DNA of 64,000 nt from Siculibacillus lacustris (GCF_004328075.1 NZ_SJFN01000001.1:35699-99698), one strand, 5' to 3'; shown: positions 24,170 through 32,727, counted from the first letter of the stretch. The notes: generated from the letters alone by a model not told the origin. Program-made: numbers and translations.

Positions 24170-24829
24170 ATGTCCGCCGACGCACCGATCCGCCCCTTCG
24201 TCGTCGCCATCGACGGGCCCGCCGCCGCCGGCAAAGGCACGCTGGCGACGGCACTCGCCGCCCATCTCGGCCTGCCCTATCTCGACACCGGCCTGCTCTA
24301 CCGGACGATCGGCAAGATCATGGCCGACCGCGGCTGGGATCTCGACGACGGCGAACTCGCCGGGCAGTTGGCGGGGGCGCTCGATCCCGAAGATCTGAAG
24401 CGGCCGGATCTGCGCGGCCGCGAGGCGGGGGAACTGGCGTCGCGGGTGGCGGTGCATCCGCAGGTGCGCGCGGCGCTGGTCGACTTCCAGCGCGGCTTCG
24501 CGGCGACGCCGCCGGGCGCGGTGCTCGACGGACGCGACATCGGCACGGTGATCTGCCCCGAAGCGCAGGTGAAGATCTTCGTCACCGCGAGCGCCGAGGT
24601 GCGGGCGCGGCGGCGCACCGACGAACTCGCGGCCAAGGGCCGCAGCGTCGATTACGCCCGGATCCTCGACGAGGTACGCGAACGCGACGCCCGCGATTCG
24701 TCGCGGGCGACCGCGCCGCTGAAGGCCGCCGACGACGCCGTGGTGCTCGACACCTCGACGCTCGATCGCGACGGCGCCCTGGCCGCGGCACTCGCCATCG
24801 TCGCGGCGAAGCGCGCCGCGGTCGCATGA
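24170..24829 (+). CDS. cmk: Cytidylate kinase
   Basis: A 219-residue nucleoside monophosphate kinase that converts CMP or dCMP to the diphosphate using ATP. The P-loop is AIDGPAAAGKGTLATALA (about residues 12-29). YLDTGLLYRTIGK holds substrate-binding residues, VLDGRDIGTVICPEA is the conserved CMP-binding stretch, and the lid lies near RRTDELAAKGRSVDY. The length fits bacterial Cmk. In most Hyphomicrobiales cmk is next to rpsA. Here two extra genes (MerR and a CMD-family protein) separate them. Confidence 0.93.
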   Translation: MSADAPIRPFVVAIDGPAAAGKGTLATALAAHLGLPYLDTGLLYRTIGKIMADRGWDLDDGELAGQLAGALDPEDLKRPDLRGREAGELASRVAVHPQVRAALVDFQRGFAATPPGAVLDGRDIGTVICPEAQVKIFVTASAEVRARRRTDELAAKGRSVDYARILDEVRERDARDSSRATAPLKAADDAVVLDTSTLDRDGALAAALAIVAAKRAAVA

Positions 24830-24940
24830 GGCGCGCGCACCCGCCGGCGTTTTCTCGACCACGTTCCGAAGACCCGTCGCGATCCGCCGGTCGCCCGCCG
24901 CCCTGCGCGGGCTGCGGGGCCGGGGCGCCGCAAACGCCGC

Positions 24941-24971
24941 TTGACCTGGAGTGCGCTCCAGCTCGTAGCCT
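24941..24971 (+). promoter_or_regulatory. MerR-type promoter with a 19-bp spacer and a perfect operator dyad
   Basis: TTGACC (24941-24946) and TAGCCT (24966-24971) are separated by 19 bp, the overlong spacing typical of MerR-controlled promoters. Overlapping the -35 and spacer is a perfect dyad, CTGGAG-TGCG-CTCCAG (24946-24961). From memory, the arrangement resembles operators of the AdhR/NmlR group of MerR proteins. It lies 36 bp before the merR gene at 25008, so the regulator should control itself and the following gene. Confidence 0.72.
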
Positions 24972-25007
24972 CGCGGACCTCGATCGGCCTTCGGAAAGGC
25001 ATTCCCC

Positions 25008-25394
25008 ATGTTCATCGGCGATCTCGTCGCGGCGACCGGCCTCGGGCACGACACGCTGCGGTGGTACGAGAAGATCGGCCTGATCCCGCCGCCGCCCCGC
25101 GACCGCGGCGGCCGGCGGGTCTATCCGGGCGAGACCCTCGCCTGGATCGCCTTCCTCGGACGGCTCAAGTCGACCGGCATGGGGATCGCCGAGATGCGGG
25201 TCTACGCCGCGCTGCGGGCCCAGGGCGACGTCACCGCGGCGGCGCGGCGCGAGCTCCTGGAGCGGCATCGCGAGCGGGTGCGGGCGGCGATCGCCGCGCT
25301 CGGCGAAAACCTCGCGGTACTCGACGACAAGATCGAGATCTATCGGACGATCGAAGCCGCCGCCCCCTGCCCTACCCCGGAGATCCAGCCATGA
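25008..25394 (+). CDS. MerR-family transcriptional regulator (AdhR/NmlR-like)
   Basis: A 128-residue regulator. The MerR winged helix-turn-helix occupies residues 1-70 (IGDLVAATGLGHDTLRWYEK, then IGLIPPPPRDRGGRRVYP), followed by a dimerisation coiled coil at about 75-112. There is no C-terminal metal-binding motif. The cysteine near residue 54 used by NmlR/AdhR proteins to sense electrophiles is replaced (FLGRLKSTGMGI); the only cysteine is C121 near the C-terminus. It overlaps the CMD-family gene by 4 bp (ATGA), so they form one operon behind the 19-bp-spacer promoter. It probably responds to aldehydes or other reactive small molecules, by analogy with relatives paired with CMD genes. Confidence 0.85.
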   Translation: MFIGDLVAATGLGHDTLRWYEKIGLIPPPPRDRGGRRVYPGETLAWIAFLGRLKSTGMGIAEMRVYAALRAQGDVTAAARRELLERHRERVRAAIAALGENLAVLDDKIEIYRTIEAAAPCPTPEIQP

Positions 25395-25825
25395 CCGAAT
25401 CCCTCTCCCTCGACCGCTTCGAACGCGGCTCCGCCAAGCTCGCCGAGATCGACGGCGCCGCCGGCCACGCGGTGGTCGCGGCGCTGGCCGACATCGCCCC
25501 CGACTTCGCGCGCCTGCTGGTCGAATTCGGCTTCGGCGACGTCTACGCCCGGCCGGGGCTCGACCTGCGCTCGCGCGAGATCGCCACCATCGCCGCCCTG
25601 ACCGCCCTGGGCACCGCGACACCGCAGCTGAAGGTCCATCTCGAGGCCGGGCTCAACGTCGGCCTGACCCCCGACGAGATCGTCGAGACGCTGATCCAGA
25701 TGGCGCTCTACGCCGGCTTCCCGGCGGCGCTGAACGGGCTGTTCGCGGCCAAGGAGGTGTTCGCGGCGCGCGGGCTGCGGCCGAGCGGGGTCTCGGCCGT
25801 GGCCGATCGCGCCGGAAACACGTGA
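25391..25825 (+). CDS. Carboxymuconolactone decarboxylase (CMD) family protein
   Basis: A 144-residue all-helical protein of the CMD/AhpD-like fold. SREIATIAALTALGTATPQL and HLEAGLNVGLTPDEIVETLI are the conserved family core, with His in LKVHLEAG. No AhpD-type CxxC redox pair is present, so peroxidase activity is unlikely. The gamma-CMD branch members are often annotated as 4-carboxymuconolactone decarboxylase, but no other protocatechuate genes are nearby. The tight operon with a MerR regulator suggests a stress or detoxification role. It sits unusually between cmk and rpsA. Confidence 0.8.
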   Translation: MTESLSLDRFERGSAKLAEIDGAAGHAVVAALADIAPDFARLLVEFGFGDVYARPGLDLRSREIATIAALTALGTATPQLKVHLEAGLNVGLTPDEIVETLIQMALYAGFPAALNGLFAAKEVFAARGLRPSGVSAVADRAGNT

Positions 25826-25841
25826 AATCCCGCGGTGGCGC

Positions 25842-25870
25842 TTGCCCGCGGGGCCCGCATCCGCTATGGA
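25842..25870 (+). promoter_or_regulatory. Candidate rpsA promoter in the 307-bp gap before rpsA
   Basis: TTGCCC (25842-25847), a 17-bp spacer and TATGGA (25865-25870) form a plausible sigma-70 promoter. It would give rpsA a leader of about 255 nt. The rest of the gap (to 26132) holds no recognisable gene; AGGAG sits before the rpsA ATG. A long leader would fit S1 autoregulation as known in E. coli, but no specific structure is identified. Confidence 0.45.
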
Positions 25871-26132
25871 ACGCCGGTTCGATCGGCCGGGCTCCAACGA
25901 GTGCGGACCGTCCGTGCGGTGGCCTCGTCGGAGGCCGTCGGCTCCGCCTCCAGCGGCACGGGCGACCCTTCGGACGCATGGACTTCACCGGTCTCGATCA
26001 TCGTTCGCCGGCGCCGGCCCGCGGAGAACCTCCGTGGCAGCCCCTCTCGATCGGAGGGGTCGGACATGATCGAAACTGCGCATCAACACGAACCCGCCGG
26101 CGCACGCCGAACCATCGGCTTCAGGAGTTTCA

Positions 26133-27827
26133 ATGTCTCAGATGAACCCCACGCGCGAAGATTTCGCGGCTCTCCTCGACGAGTCGATGGAGGGGTCCAA
26201 TCTCTACGAAGGCAGTGTCGTCAAGGGCACGGTCGTCGCGATCGAGAAGGACCTCGCCGTCATCGACGTCGGACTGAAGGTCGAAGGCCGCGTCGCGCTG
26301 AAGGAATTCGGCCTGCCCGGCCGCGAGAGCACCCTCAAGGTCGGCGACATCGTCGAGGTCTATCTCGACCGCGTCGAGAACGCCCTCGGTGAGGCGGTCA
26401 TCTCCCGCGAGAAGGCCCGCCGCGAAGAGAGCTGGACCCGTCTCGAGGAGGCCTTCGCCAAGAACGAGAAGGTCACCGGCCTGATCTTCAACCAGGTCAA
26501 GGGCGGCTTCACCGTCGATCTCGACGGCGCCGTGGCGTTCCTGCCGCGCTCCCAGGTCGACATCCGCCCGGTGCGCGACGTCGGCCCGCTGATGCACGTG
26601 CCGCAGCCGTTCCAGATCCTCAAGATGGACAAGCGCCGCGGCAACATCGTCGTGTCGCGCCGGACCGTTCTCGAAGAGACCCGGGCGGAACAGCGTTCCG
26701 AGCTGGTCCAGAGCCTGCAGGAAGGCCAGATCGTCGACGGCGTGGTCAAGAACATCACCGACTACGGTGCGTTCGTCGACCTCGGCGGCATCGACGGCCT
26801 GCTGCACGTCACCGACATCGCGTGGCGCCGCATCAACCATCCGTCCGAGGTTCTCACCATCGGTCAGACCGTCAAGGTCCAGATCATCCGCGTGAACCCC
26901 GAGACCCACCGCATCTCCCTCGGCATGAAGCAGCTCGAGGCCGATCCGTGGGAGGGCATCGCCGCCAAGTATCCGGTGCAGGCGAAGTTCCAGGGTCGCG
27001 TGACCAACATCACCGACTACGGCGCGTTCGTCGAACTGGAGCCGGGCATCGAAGGCCTGATCCACGTCTCCGAGATGAGCTGGACCAAGAAGAACGTCCA
27101 TCCGGGCAAGATCGTCGCCACTTCGCAGGAAGTGGAAGTGATGGTGCTCGAGGTCGATCCGGTCAAGCGTCGCATCTCGCTCGGCCTGAAGCAGACCCTG
27201 TCGAACCCCTGGGAGGTCTTCACCGAGAAGTACCCGCCGGGCACGGTCGTCGAAGGCGAAGTCAAGAACAAGACCGAGTTCGGTCTGTTCGTCGGCCTCG
27301 ACGGCGACGTCGACGGGATGGTCCACCTCTCCGATCTCGACTGGAACCGTCCGGGCGAGCAGGTCATCGAGGAGTTCCGTCGCGGCGACAAGATCAAGGC
27401 CGTGGTCCTCGACGTGGATGTCGACAAGGAGCGGATCTCGCTCGGCGTCAAGCAGCTCGCCGGTGACCCCTTCGAGAAGGCCGGCGACATCCGTCGCGGC
27501 TCGATCGTCACCTGCGAAGTGACGGAAGTGAAGGACGCCGGTCTCGAAGTGAAGATCGTCGACACCGAGTTCTCGACCTTCATCAAGCGTTCGGAACTGG
27601 CGCGCGAGCGTCCCGACCAGCGCCCGGATCGCTTCGCCGTCGGCGAGCGTCTCGATGCCCGCGTCATCCAGTTCGACCGCAAGACCCGCAAGGTCTCGGT
27701 GTCGATCAAGGCGCTGGAAATGGCCGAAGAGAAGGAAGCGATCGCGCAGTTCGGTTCGTCCGACAGCGGCGCCTCCCTCGGCGACATCCTCGGGGCGGCG
27801 CTGCGCGCCCGCACCGACGACAAGTGA
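26133..27827 (+). CDS. rpsA: 30S ribosomal protein S1
   Basis: A 564-residue protein, the normal length for S1, which helps the ribosome bind and unfold mRNA. Six S1 (OB-fold) repeats are recognisable. The first begins GSVVKGTVVAIEKDLAVIDV, repeat 3 has VKNITDYGAFVDLGGIDGLL, repeat 4 has VTNITDYGAFVELEPGIEGL, repeat 5 has VKNKTEFGLFVGLDGDVDGM, and the last begins near ITCEV-type residues 450-520. Codon use is strongly biased (few rare codons), as expected for a highly expressed gene. Two hairpins follow the stop codon, one of which is a good intrinsic terminator. Confidence 0.97.
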   Translation: MSQMNPTREDFAALLDESMEGSNLYEGSVVKGTVVAIEKDLAVIDVGLKVEGRVALKEFGLPGRESTLKVGDIVEVYLDRVENALGEAVISREKARREESWTRLEEAFAKNEKVTGLIFNQVKGGFTVDLDGAVAFLPRSQVDIRPVRDVGPLMHVPQPFQILKMDKRRGNIVVSRRTVLEETRAEQRSELVQSLQEGQIVDGVVKNITDYGAFVDLGGIDGLLHVTDIAWRRINHPSEVLTIGQTVKVQIIRVNPETHRISLGMKQLEADPWEGIAAKYPVQAKFQGRVTNITDYGAFVELEPGIEGLIHVSEMSWTKKNVHPGKIVATSQEVEVMVLEVDPVKRRISLGLKQTLSNPWEVFTEKYPPGTVVEGEVKNKTEFGLFVGLDGDVDGMVHLSDLDWNRPGEQVIEEFRRGDKIKAVVLDVDVDKERISLGVKQLAGDPFEKAGDIRRGSIVTCEVTEVKDAGLEVKIVDTEFSTFIKRSELARERPDQRPDRFAVGERLDARVIQFDRKTRKVSVSIKALEMAEEKEAIAQFGSSDSGASLGDILGAALRARTDDK

Positions 27828-27833
27828 TCGCGC

Positions 27834-27857
27834 CGGCCGGGCCTTCGGGTCCGGCCG
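27834..27857 (+). other. Stable UUCG-capped hairpin after rpsA
   Basis: CGGCCGGGCC (27834-27843), the tetraloop TTCG and GGTCCGGCCG (27848-27857) form a 10-bp stem with a single G-U pair, starting 6 bp after the rpsA stop. There is no T-tract, so it is more likely a 3'-end stabiliser than a terminator. A true terminator follows at 27875. Confidence 0.55.
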
Positions 27858-27874
27858 AACGCAACGCTTCTCGA

Positions 27875-27905
27875 GACCCGCGTCGGGGAACCGGCGCGGG
27901 TCTTT
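27875..27905 (+). terminator. Intrinsic terminator of rpsA
   Basis: GACCCGCG (27875-27882) pairs with CGCGGGTC (27895-27902) around a 12-base loop, followed by TTTCG. The stem is perfect; the T-tract is short, as often in GC-rich genomes. Confidence 0.65.
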
Positions 27906-28032
27906 CGTCGTCGCCACGCCCCCCCGGGGCGCCGATTTCGGCACCGTCGGCAGGCGGCGAAGAAATGTGACTGGACGCGCCCTTTGCTTCGTCGCCTAAT
28001 GGCGAAAGCGTCATCGGAACCGCTCGTTGATG

Positions 28033-28050
28033 CCGTCACTCTCCCGTCAT
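28033..28050 (+). promoter_or_regulatory. Pho-box-like direct repeat upstream of the Na/Pi cotransporter
   Basis: CCGTCAC (28033-28039), TCTC and CCGTCAT (28044-28050) form two 7-mers 11 bp apart, the exact geometry of a PhoB-binding Pho box (CTGTCAT-N4-CTGTCAT). The same CCGTCAT half-site recurs upstream of ugpB at 14353-14381. It lies 45 bp before the preferred start at 28095. It would fall inside the coding region if a longer start at 27984 were used, which argues for the shorter start. Confidence 0.5.
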
Positions 28051-28094
28051 CGAACCTTCGTCGAAAGGTCTCGTCCCGAGAGGCGCCCGCGCCC

Positions 28095-29759
28095 ATGGCC
28101 ACCACGTCGTTGCTCGTCGATCTCGCCGGAACCGTCGCGCTGCTGCTGTGGGGCATCCACATGGTGCAGACCGGGATCCAGCGGGCCTTCGGATCGAGCC
28201 TGCGACGGGTGATGGCGGCGTGGGTCGGCGGACGCCTGCCGGCCTTCGCCACCGGCCTCGGAATCACCGCGGCGCTGCAGTCGTCGACCGCCACCGGCCT
28301 GATGGTCGCGTCGCTCGCCGCCGACGGGTTGATCGCCACCGTGCCGGCGCTCGCCGTCATGCTCGGGGCCAACGTCGGCTCCACGTTGATCGTCCAGCTT
28401 CTGGCCTTCGACGTCCGCCATCTCGCGCCCTTCGCGATTCTGGTCGGAGTGGTGATGTTCCGCACCGGCGGTATCACCCGCACCCGCGATCTCGGCCGCG
28501 TGGCGATCGGCCTCGGCCTACTCATGCTGTCGCTGTCGCGGCTGGTCGCGATCCTGACGCCGCACGACGACGTCGCCGGACTGCGGGTGCTGATCGACGT
28601 GGTGGTCGGCGACCCGATCGTCGGCGTGCTGGTCGCGGCGATCGGCGCCTGGCTCGCCCATTCCAGCGCCGCGGTGGTCCTGCTGGTGATGTCCTTCGCC
28701 GTCCAGGGGGTGGTGCCCCTCGATGCGGCGATCGCCCTGGTGGTCGGGGCCAATCTCGGCACGGCCCTCAATCCGGTGATCGAAGGACGGGGCGAGCCGG
28801 CCGGTCGCCGGGTCGCGGTCGGCAATCTCGCGGTGCGGATCCTGGCGGCGATCGCGGCGATCGCCGGCGCACCGATCGTGATCGCCGCGATGCGCCGGTT
28901 CGACGGCGACCCGGCGCGCGCCGTCGCCGACTTCCACACCGCCTTCAATCTGGCCGCCGCACTGGTGGCGCTGCCGCTGCTGACCCCGGCGGCGCGGCTG
29001 CTGCATCGCCTGCTGCCCGACCACGCCGAGGCCGCCGACCGGTCGCGGCCGCTCTATCTCGACCCCGCCGCGACCACCGTGCCGGCGCTGGCGATCGGCC
29101 ATGCGGCGCGCGAGGCGCTGCGGATGGTCGATCTGCTGGAGGAGATGGTGGCGGCGATGCGCCGGGCCCTCGACGACGGCGACCGCGTCCGCCTCGCCGC
29201 GGCGATCCGCCTGGACGACGCGCTCGATCGTCTCAACGGGGCGATCAAGACCTATCTTTCGCGCCTCGATCCGGACGGCCTCTCGGCCCCGGAGGAGGCC
29301 CGGCTCGCCGCGGTGCTGGCCTTCGTCATCAACCTCGAGCACGCCGGTGACATCGTCCATCGCGACGTCGCCGCCGGCGTCGGCAAATACGTCGAGCGCG
29401 GCTTCTCCTTCTCGCACGAGGGCGAGGCGGAGATGCAGGCGGTGTTCGACCGGGTCCTCGCCAATCTCCGGGCGGCGGCCTCGATCTTCGTCACCGAGAA
29501 CGTCGCGGCGGCACGCCTGCTGGCCGGCGAGAAACAGGTGTTCCGCAACCTCGAGACCCGCCTGCAGGCGATCCATTTCTCGCGTCTGCGCGAGACCCCG
29601 GACGGGGCCCGTGACGCCGGCGCCCTGCATCTCGATCTGGTGCGCGACCTCAAGCGCCTCAACGATCATCTCGTCGCCGGGGCCGCCTATCCGGTGCTGG
29701 AACGGGGCGGCGACCTGATGGCGACGCGGTTGCGTCAGGACGGCGGCGCGCGGCGCTGA
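28095..29759 (+). CDS. Na/Pi cotransporter family protein
   Basis: A 554-residue inner-membrane protein of the NptA/YjbB group that moves phosphate with sodium. Two inverted Na_Pi_cotrans repeats occupy about residues 10-290; each has the QSS-type motif (GITAALQSSTATGLMVASLA and WLAHSSAAVVLLVMSFAVQG) and a GANLG/GANVG turn (LGANVGSTLIVQLL, VVGANLGTALNPVI). Residues 340-550 are a PhoU-like helical domain. The ATG at 28095 is chosen because the upstream in-frame region carries a Pho-box-like repeat and no family sequence. Phosphate-regulated transport is therefore a coherent inference. It is alone between terminators and sppA. Confidence 0.88.
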   Translation: MATTSLLVDLAGTVALLLWGIHMVQTGIQRAFGSSLRRVMAAWVGGRLPAFATGLGITAALQSSTATGLMVASLAADGLIATVPALAVMLGANVGSTLIVQLLAFDVRHLAPFAILVGVVMFRTGGITRTRDLGRVAIGLGLLMLSLSRLVAILTPHDDVAGLRVLIDVVVGDPIVGVLVAAIGAWLAHSSAAVVLLVMSFAVQGVVPLDAAIALVVGANLGTALNPVIEGRGEPAGRRVAVGNLAVRILAAIAAIAGAPIVIAAMRRFDGDPARAVADFHTAFNLAAALVALPLLTPAARLLHRLLPDHAEAADRSRPLYLDPAATTVPALAIGHAAREALRMVDLLEEMVAAMRRALDDGDRVRLAAAIRLDDALDRLNGAIKTYLSRLDPDGLSAPEEARLAAVLAFVINLEHAGDIVHRDVAAGVGKYVERGFSFSHEGEAEMQAVFDRVLANLRAAASIFVTENVAAARLLAGEKQVFRNLETRLQAIHFSRLRETPDGARDAGALHLDLVRDLKRLNDHLVAGAAYPVLERGGDLMATRLRQDGGARR

Positions 29760-29861
29760 CCCAGCCGAGGCCGGCGGCAGGCGAGGGGCCGGCCGCCCGG
29801 CCTTGCGGGTACGGGCACTCCCTGATACCCCTCGCACTCGTCGAAGCTCGAGGAGGCCCCG

Positions 29862-30845
29862 ATGCTCGATCCCGATTCCATCGTCGATCGCCGCCGGCTG
29901 AAACGCAAGCTCACGATCTGGCGGATCGCCGCCTTCGTGCTGGCGGTGATCGTGGTGCTGGCCGGTGCCGCACGGCTCGGCGCCTTCGCCGGTCTCGACC
30001 GGGCGCGGCCGCACGTCGCGCGCATTTCCGTCCAGGGCGTGATGGTCCCCGACCGGGCGCTGCTCGAACTGGTCGACCAGCTCGCCAAGACCGACGCGGT
30101 CAAGGGGGTGATCGTGTCGATCGACAGCCCCGGCGGCGCGACCTCGGCCGGCGAAGGCCTCTATGCGGCGCTGCGGCGGCTCGCCGCCAAGAAGCCGACC
30201 ACCGCCTATGTCGGATCGCTGGCGGCCTCGGCCGGCTACATGACGGCGATCGGCACCGACCACATCGTCGCCCGCGGCACCGCGCTGACCGGCTCGATCG
30301 GCGTGCTGATCCAATGGCCGGACGTCTCCAAGCTGATGGACACGGTCGGGGTCCGCCTCGACGAGGTCAAGTCGTCGCCGATGAAGGCCGAGCCGACACC
30401 GTTCAAGACGACCTCGCCGGAAGCCCGCGCGATGCTCGACCGGGTGGTGCGCGACACCTACGACTGGTTCGTCGGGCTGGTCGCCGAGCGGCGCGGCCTT
30501 CCCCCCGCGGTGGCGCGGGCCTTGGCCGACGGCCGCGTCGTCACCGGGCGTCAGGCGCTCGACCTGAAGTTGATCGACGCGATCGGCGAAGAGAGCGTCG
30601 CGCTCGACTGGCTGCACGAGAAGGGCGTCGCCGCGGAGACTCCGATCGTCGACTGGAAGCCCAAGGCACCGGCCGGCGGCTGGCCGATGGCCGAGGCGCT
30701 CGCCGAAGCCGCGACCCGCGGCATGATCGCCGCGACCGGCCTCGAGCGGCAACTCGCCGCCGCACGGCCGCTTGACGGACTTCAGTCCGTTTGGCACCTT
30801 GGGGCGCGCGAAAATCCGAGTAATTCCGGGGAGATCGGTCGATGA
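29862..30845 (+). CDS. sppA: Signal peptide peptidase SppA-type S49 protease
   Basis: A 327-residue membrane-anchored serine protease of the short SppA form. One N-terminal helix is at about residues 21-40 ([20 protein letters not shown]). The catalytic Ser is in [15 protein letters not shown] (about residue 121) and the general-base Lys is in [16 protein letters not shown] (about 168-175). [15 protein letters not shown] lines the oxyanion region. It cleaves leftover signal peptides in the membrane. The stop codon overlaps the ihfB start (ATGA), a conserved arrangement in this group of bacteria. Confidence 0.9.
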   Translation: MLDPDSIVDRRRLKRKLTIWRIAAFVLAVIVVLAGAARLGAFAGLDRARPHVARISVQGVMVPDRALLELVDQLAKTDAVKGVIVSIDSPGGATSAGEGLYAALRRLAAKKPTTAYVGSLAASAGYMTAIGTDHIVARGTALTGSIGVLIQWPDVSKLMDTVGVRLDEVKSSPMKAEPTPFKTTSPEARAMLDRVVRDTYDWFVGLVAERRGLPPAVARALADGRVVTGRQALDLKLIDAIGEESVALDWLHEKGVAAETPIVDWKPKAPAGGWPMAEALAEAATRGMIAATGLERQLAAARPLDGLQSVWHLGARENPSNSGEIGR

Positions 30846-31138
30846 TCAAGTCAGAGCTGGTGAGCCGGCTGGCGGAACGCAATCCCCACCTCTACCAGCG
30901 CGACGTCGAGCATATCGTCAACGCCGTCCTCGACGAGATCACGTCGGCCCTGACCCGCGGCGATCGGGTCGAATTGCGCGGATTCGGCGCGTTTTCGGTC
31001 AAGAATCGACCGGCGCGCACCGGACGCAACCCGCGGACCGGCCAGAAGGTGGCGGTGACCGAAAAATACGTGCCGTTCTTCAAGACCGGCAAGGAAATGC
31101 GCGAACGCCTCAACGACGGCGTCGACCTCGGCGACTGA
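30842..31138 (+). CDS. ihfB: Integration host factor subunit beta
   Basis: A 98-residue HU/IHF-family DNA-bending protein. It has the complete fold: [17 protein letters not shown], then [20 protein letters not shown] for the beta-arm, then [20 protein letters not shown]. It pairs with IhfA (encoded elsewhere) to bend specific DNA sites in replication, recombination and transcription. The ATG overlaps the sppA stop by 4 bp. Downstream is lapA after a 47-bp gap. The order sppA-ihfB-lapA is typical of Hyphomicrobiales. Confidence 0.95.
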   Translation: MIKSELVSRLAERNPHLYQRDVEHIVNAVLDEITSALTRGDRVELRGFGAFSVKNRPARTGRNPRTGQKVAVTEKYVPFFKTGKEMRERLNDGVDLGD

Positions 31139-31185
31139 TCGCCGCAACCTCTCATCGACGGGCGATCGGCCCGCGGGAGTCCGCC

Positions 31186-31551
31186 ATGACCCGTCTCCTC
31201 TCCTGGCTCGTGGCCGTGCCGCTCGGCGTGGTTGTGGTCGCGCTGGCGGTGGCCAATCGCCGCCCGGTGACCCTGTCGCTCGATCCCTTCCGGCCCGACA
31301 GCCCGGCGTTCTCGGTGGCGGTACCGCTGTTCGCGCTGATCTTCGCGGCGCTGTTGCTCGGCGTGATCCTCGGCGGCGTCACGGTGTGGTGGCGCCAGGG
31401 CGTCCATCGCCGGACGGCGCGGGCGCGCGGCCGCGAGATCGACCGCCTCCAGGCCAATGCCGAACGGCTCACCGCCGACCTCGCGGCCCGCACCGAGGCC
31501 GGCGGCGGCGCCCTGCCGGTGTTGCCCGGCCCCGGCCGTCGCGCCGCCTGA
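31186..31551 (+). CDS. LapA (DUF1049) family membrane protein
   Basis: A 121-residue small membrane protein. Two helices are visible, LLSWLVAVPLGVVVVALAVA (residues 3-22) and FSVAVPLFALIFAALLLGVI (about 42-61), followed by a WWRQG turn and a charged helix (RRTARARGREIDRLQANAER). This matches the LapA/YciS family, which helps lipopolysaccharide assembly control in enterobacteria. In alphaproteobacteria lapA usually precedes trpF in the same direction. Here trpF is 13 kb away on the other strand. Confidence 0.85.
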   Translation: MTRLLSWLVAVPLGVVVVALAVANRRPVTLSLDPFRPDSPAFSVAVPLFALIFAALLLGVILGGVTVWWRQGVHRRTARARGREIDRLQANAERLTADLAARTEAGGGALPVLPGPGRRAA

Positions 31552-31595
31552 CGACCACCGCCGGTCGCAGCGTTTCATCCCCACGGCCCCGAGCC

Positions 31596-31672
31596 GCCAT
31601 CGAACCGGCGGTCTCCGCCGTCCATCGAACCCGGCGGCCTTCGCCGCCATCAGAATCCGGTGGCCTTCGCCG
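31596..31672. repeat. Three imperfect 26-bp direct repeats upstream of the ornithine-cyclodeaminase-like gene
   Basis: Units around 31595-31620, 31621-31646 and 31647-31672 all follow the pattern CCATC-GAA-CCGGCGG-C-TTCGCCG with a few changes. They fill the gap between lapA and the next gene. They could be slippage products; each unit also contains a small CGGCG/CGCCG dyad. No function is evident. Confidence 0.55.
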
Positions 31673-31694
31673 CCCGGAACTTCTCGGAGTTGCC

Positions 31695-32663
31695 ATGCGG
31701 ACCATCGATGCCGAGACGATCGACCGGGTGCTGACCCGTGCCGACATGGTGGCGGCGCTCCGGGCCGGTTTCGCCGAGGCCATGGTGACGCCGGTACGCC
31801 ATCACCACACGCTGGCGCGCGCCGGCGAGCCGACGGCGATGCTGCTGCTGATGCCGGCGTGGAGCGACACCGCAGAGACCATCGGCGAGGACGCGGTGAT
31901 GGGGGTCAAGCTGGTGTCGGTGGTGCCGGGCAATGCGGCGCGCGGCCTGCCCTCGGTGGTCGGCGCCTATGTGCTGATGTCGGGGGTGACCGGCGAGCCG
32001 CTGGCGGTGATCGACGGCAGCCGCCTGACCCTGTGGCGGACCGCCGCGGCCTCGGCGCTGGCCGCCGATCACTTGGCCCGGGTCGACGCCCAGCGGATGG
32101 TGATGGTCGGCGCCGGGGCGCTGGCCGAGCATCTGATCGAGGCCCATACGGCGATTCGGCCGATCCGCGAAGTGCGGGTGTGGAACCGCTCGCTCGAGCG
32201 GGCGCAGGAACTGGCGGCGAAGTTCGCCGACCGCGCCTTCACGGTCACCGCCACCGACGACCTCGAGGGTGCGGTGGTCGCCGCCGATCTGGTCTCGACC
32301 GCGACCATGTCGAGCGATCCGGTGGTGCGCGGCGCATGGTTGGCGCCGGGGACCCATCTCGATCTGGTCGGGGCCTATACCCCGAAGATGCGCGAGACCG
32401 ACGACACGGCGATCGGCCGAGCGCGGATCTATGTCGATACCCGGGCCGGGGCGCTGGCCGAGGCCGGCGATCTGGTGCAGCCGATCACCGAGGGCCGCAT
32501 CACCGCCGCCGACGTGGTCGGCGATCTCGCCGACCTGTGCCGCGGGACCGTCGCCGGACGCGGCGGCGCCGAGGAGATCACCCTGTTCAAGTCGGTCGGC
32601 ACGGCGCTCGAAGATCTGGTCGCGGCGCGGCTGGTGTGGCGGCGGGTCGCCGCCCTCGGCTGA
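31695..32663 (+). CDS. Ornithine cyclodeaminase / mu-crystallin family protein
   Basis: A 322-residue NAD(P)-binding protein. The N-terminal region has HHHTLARAGEPTAMLLLMPA and VMGVKLVSVVPGNAARGLPS (substrate side). SRLTLWRTAAASALAADHLA precedes the Rossmann motif MVMVGAGALAEHLIEAH at about residues 138-154. HLDLVGAYTPKMRETDD is typical of the family. Members include ornithine cyclodeaminases, alanine dehydrogenases and imine reductases; the true reaction is uncertain. GGAGTTGCC precedes the ATG. The gene lies directly after the lapA-side inversion boundary and shows no operon partner except possibly mepA 64 bp downstream. Confidence 0.85.
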   Translation: MRTIDAETIDRVLTRADMVAALRAGFAEAMVTPVRHHHTLARAGEPTAMLLLMPAWSDTAETIGEDAVMGVKLVSVVPGNAARGLPSVVGAYVLMSGVTGEPLAVIDGSRLTLWRTAAASALAADHLARVDAQRMVMVGAGALAEHLIEAHTAIRPIREVRVWNRSLERAQELAAKFADRAFTVTATDDLEGAVVAADLVSTATMSSDPVVRGAWLAPGTHLDLVGAYTPKMRETDDTAIGRARIYVDTRAGALAEAGDLVQPITEGRITAADVVGDLADLCRGTVAGRGGAEEITLFKSVGTALEDLVAARLVWRRVAALG

Positions 32664-32727
32664 GCCCCGATTCGATCGGCGCGCGCCGTGCGGGCCGGTT
32701 GCCCGCTCCCGCCGGAGAGGATCCGCC

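Noticed and set aside
27984..28094. Longer start for the Na/Pi cotransporter
   Set aside because: The added residues are not membrane-like or family-like, and the interval contains a Pho-box-like repeat better explained as promoter DNA.
31596..31672. Three spaced repeats considered as a small CRISPR array
   Set aside because: The units are contiguous and imperfect, with no unique spacers and no cas genes.
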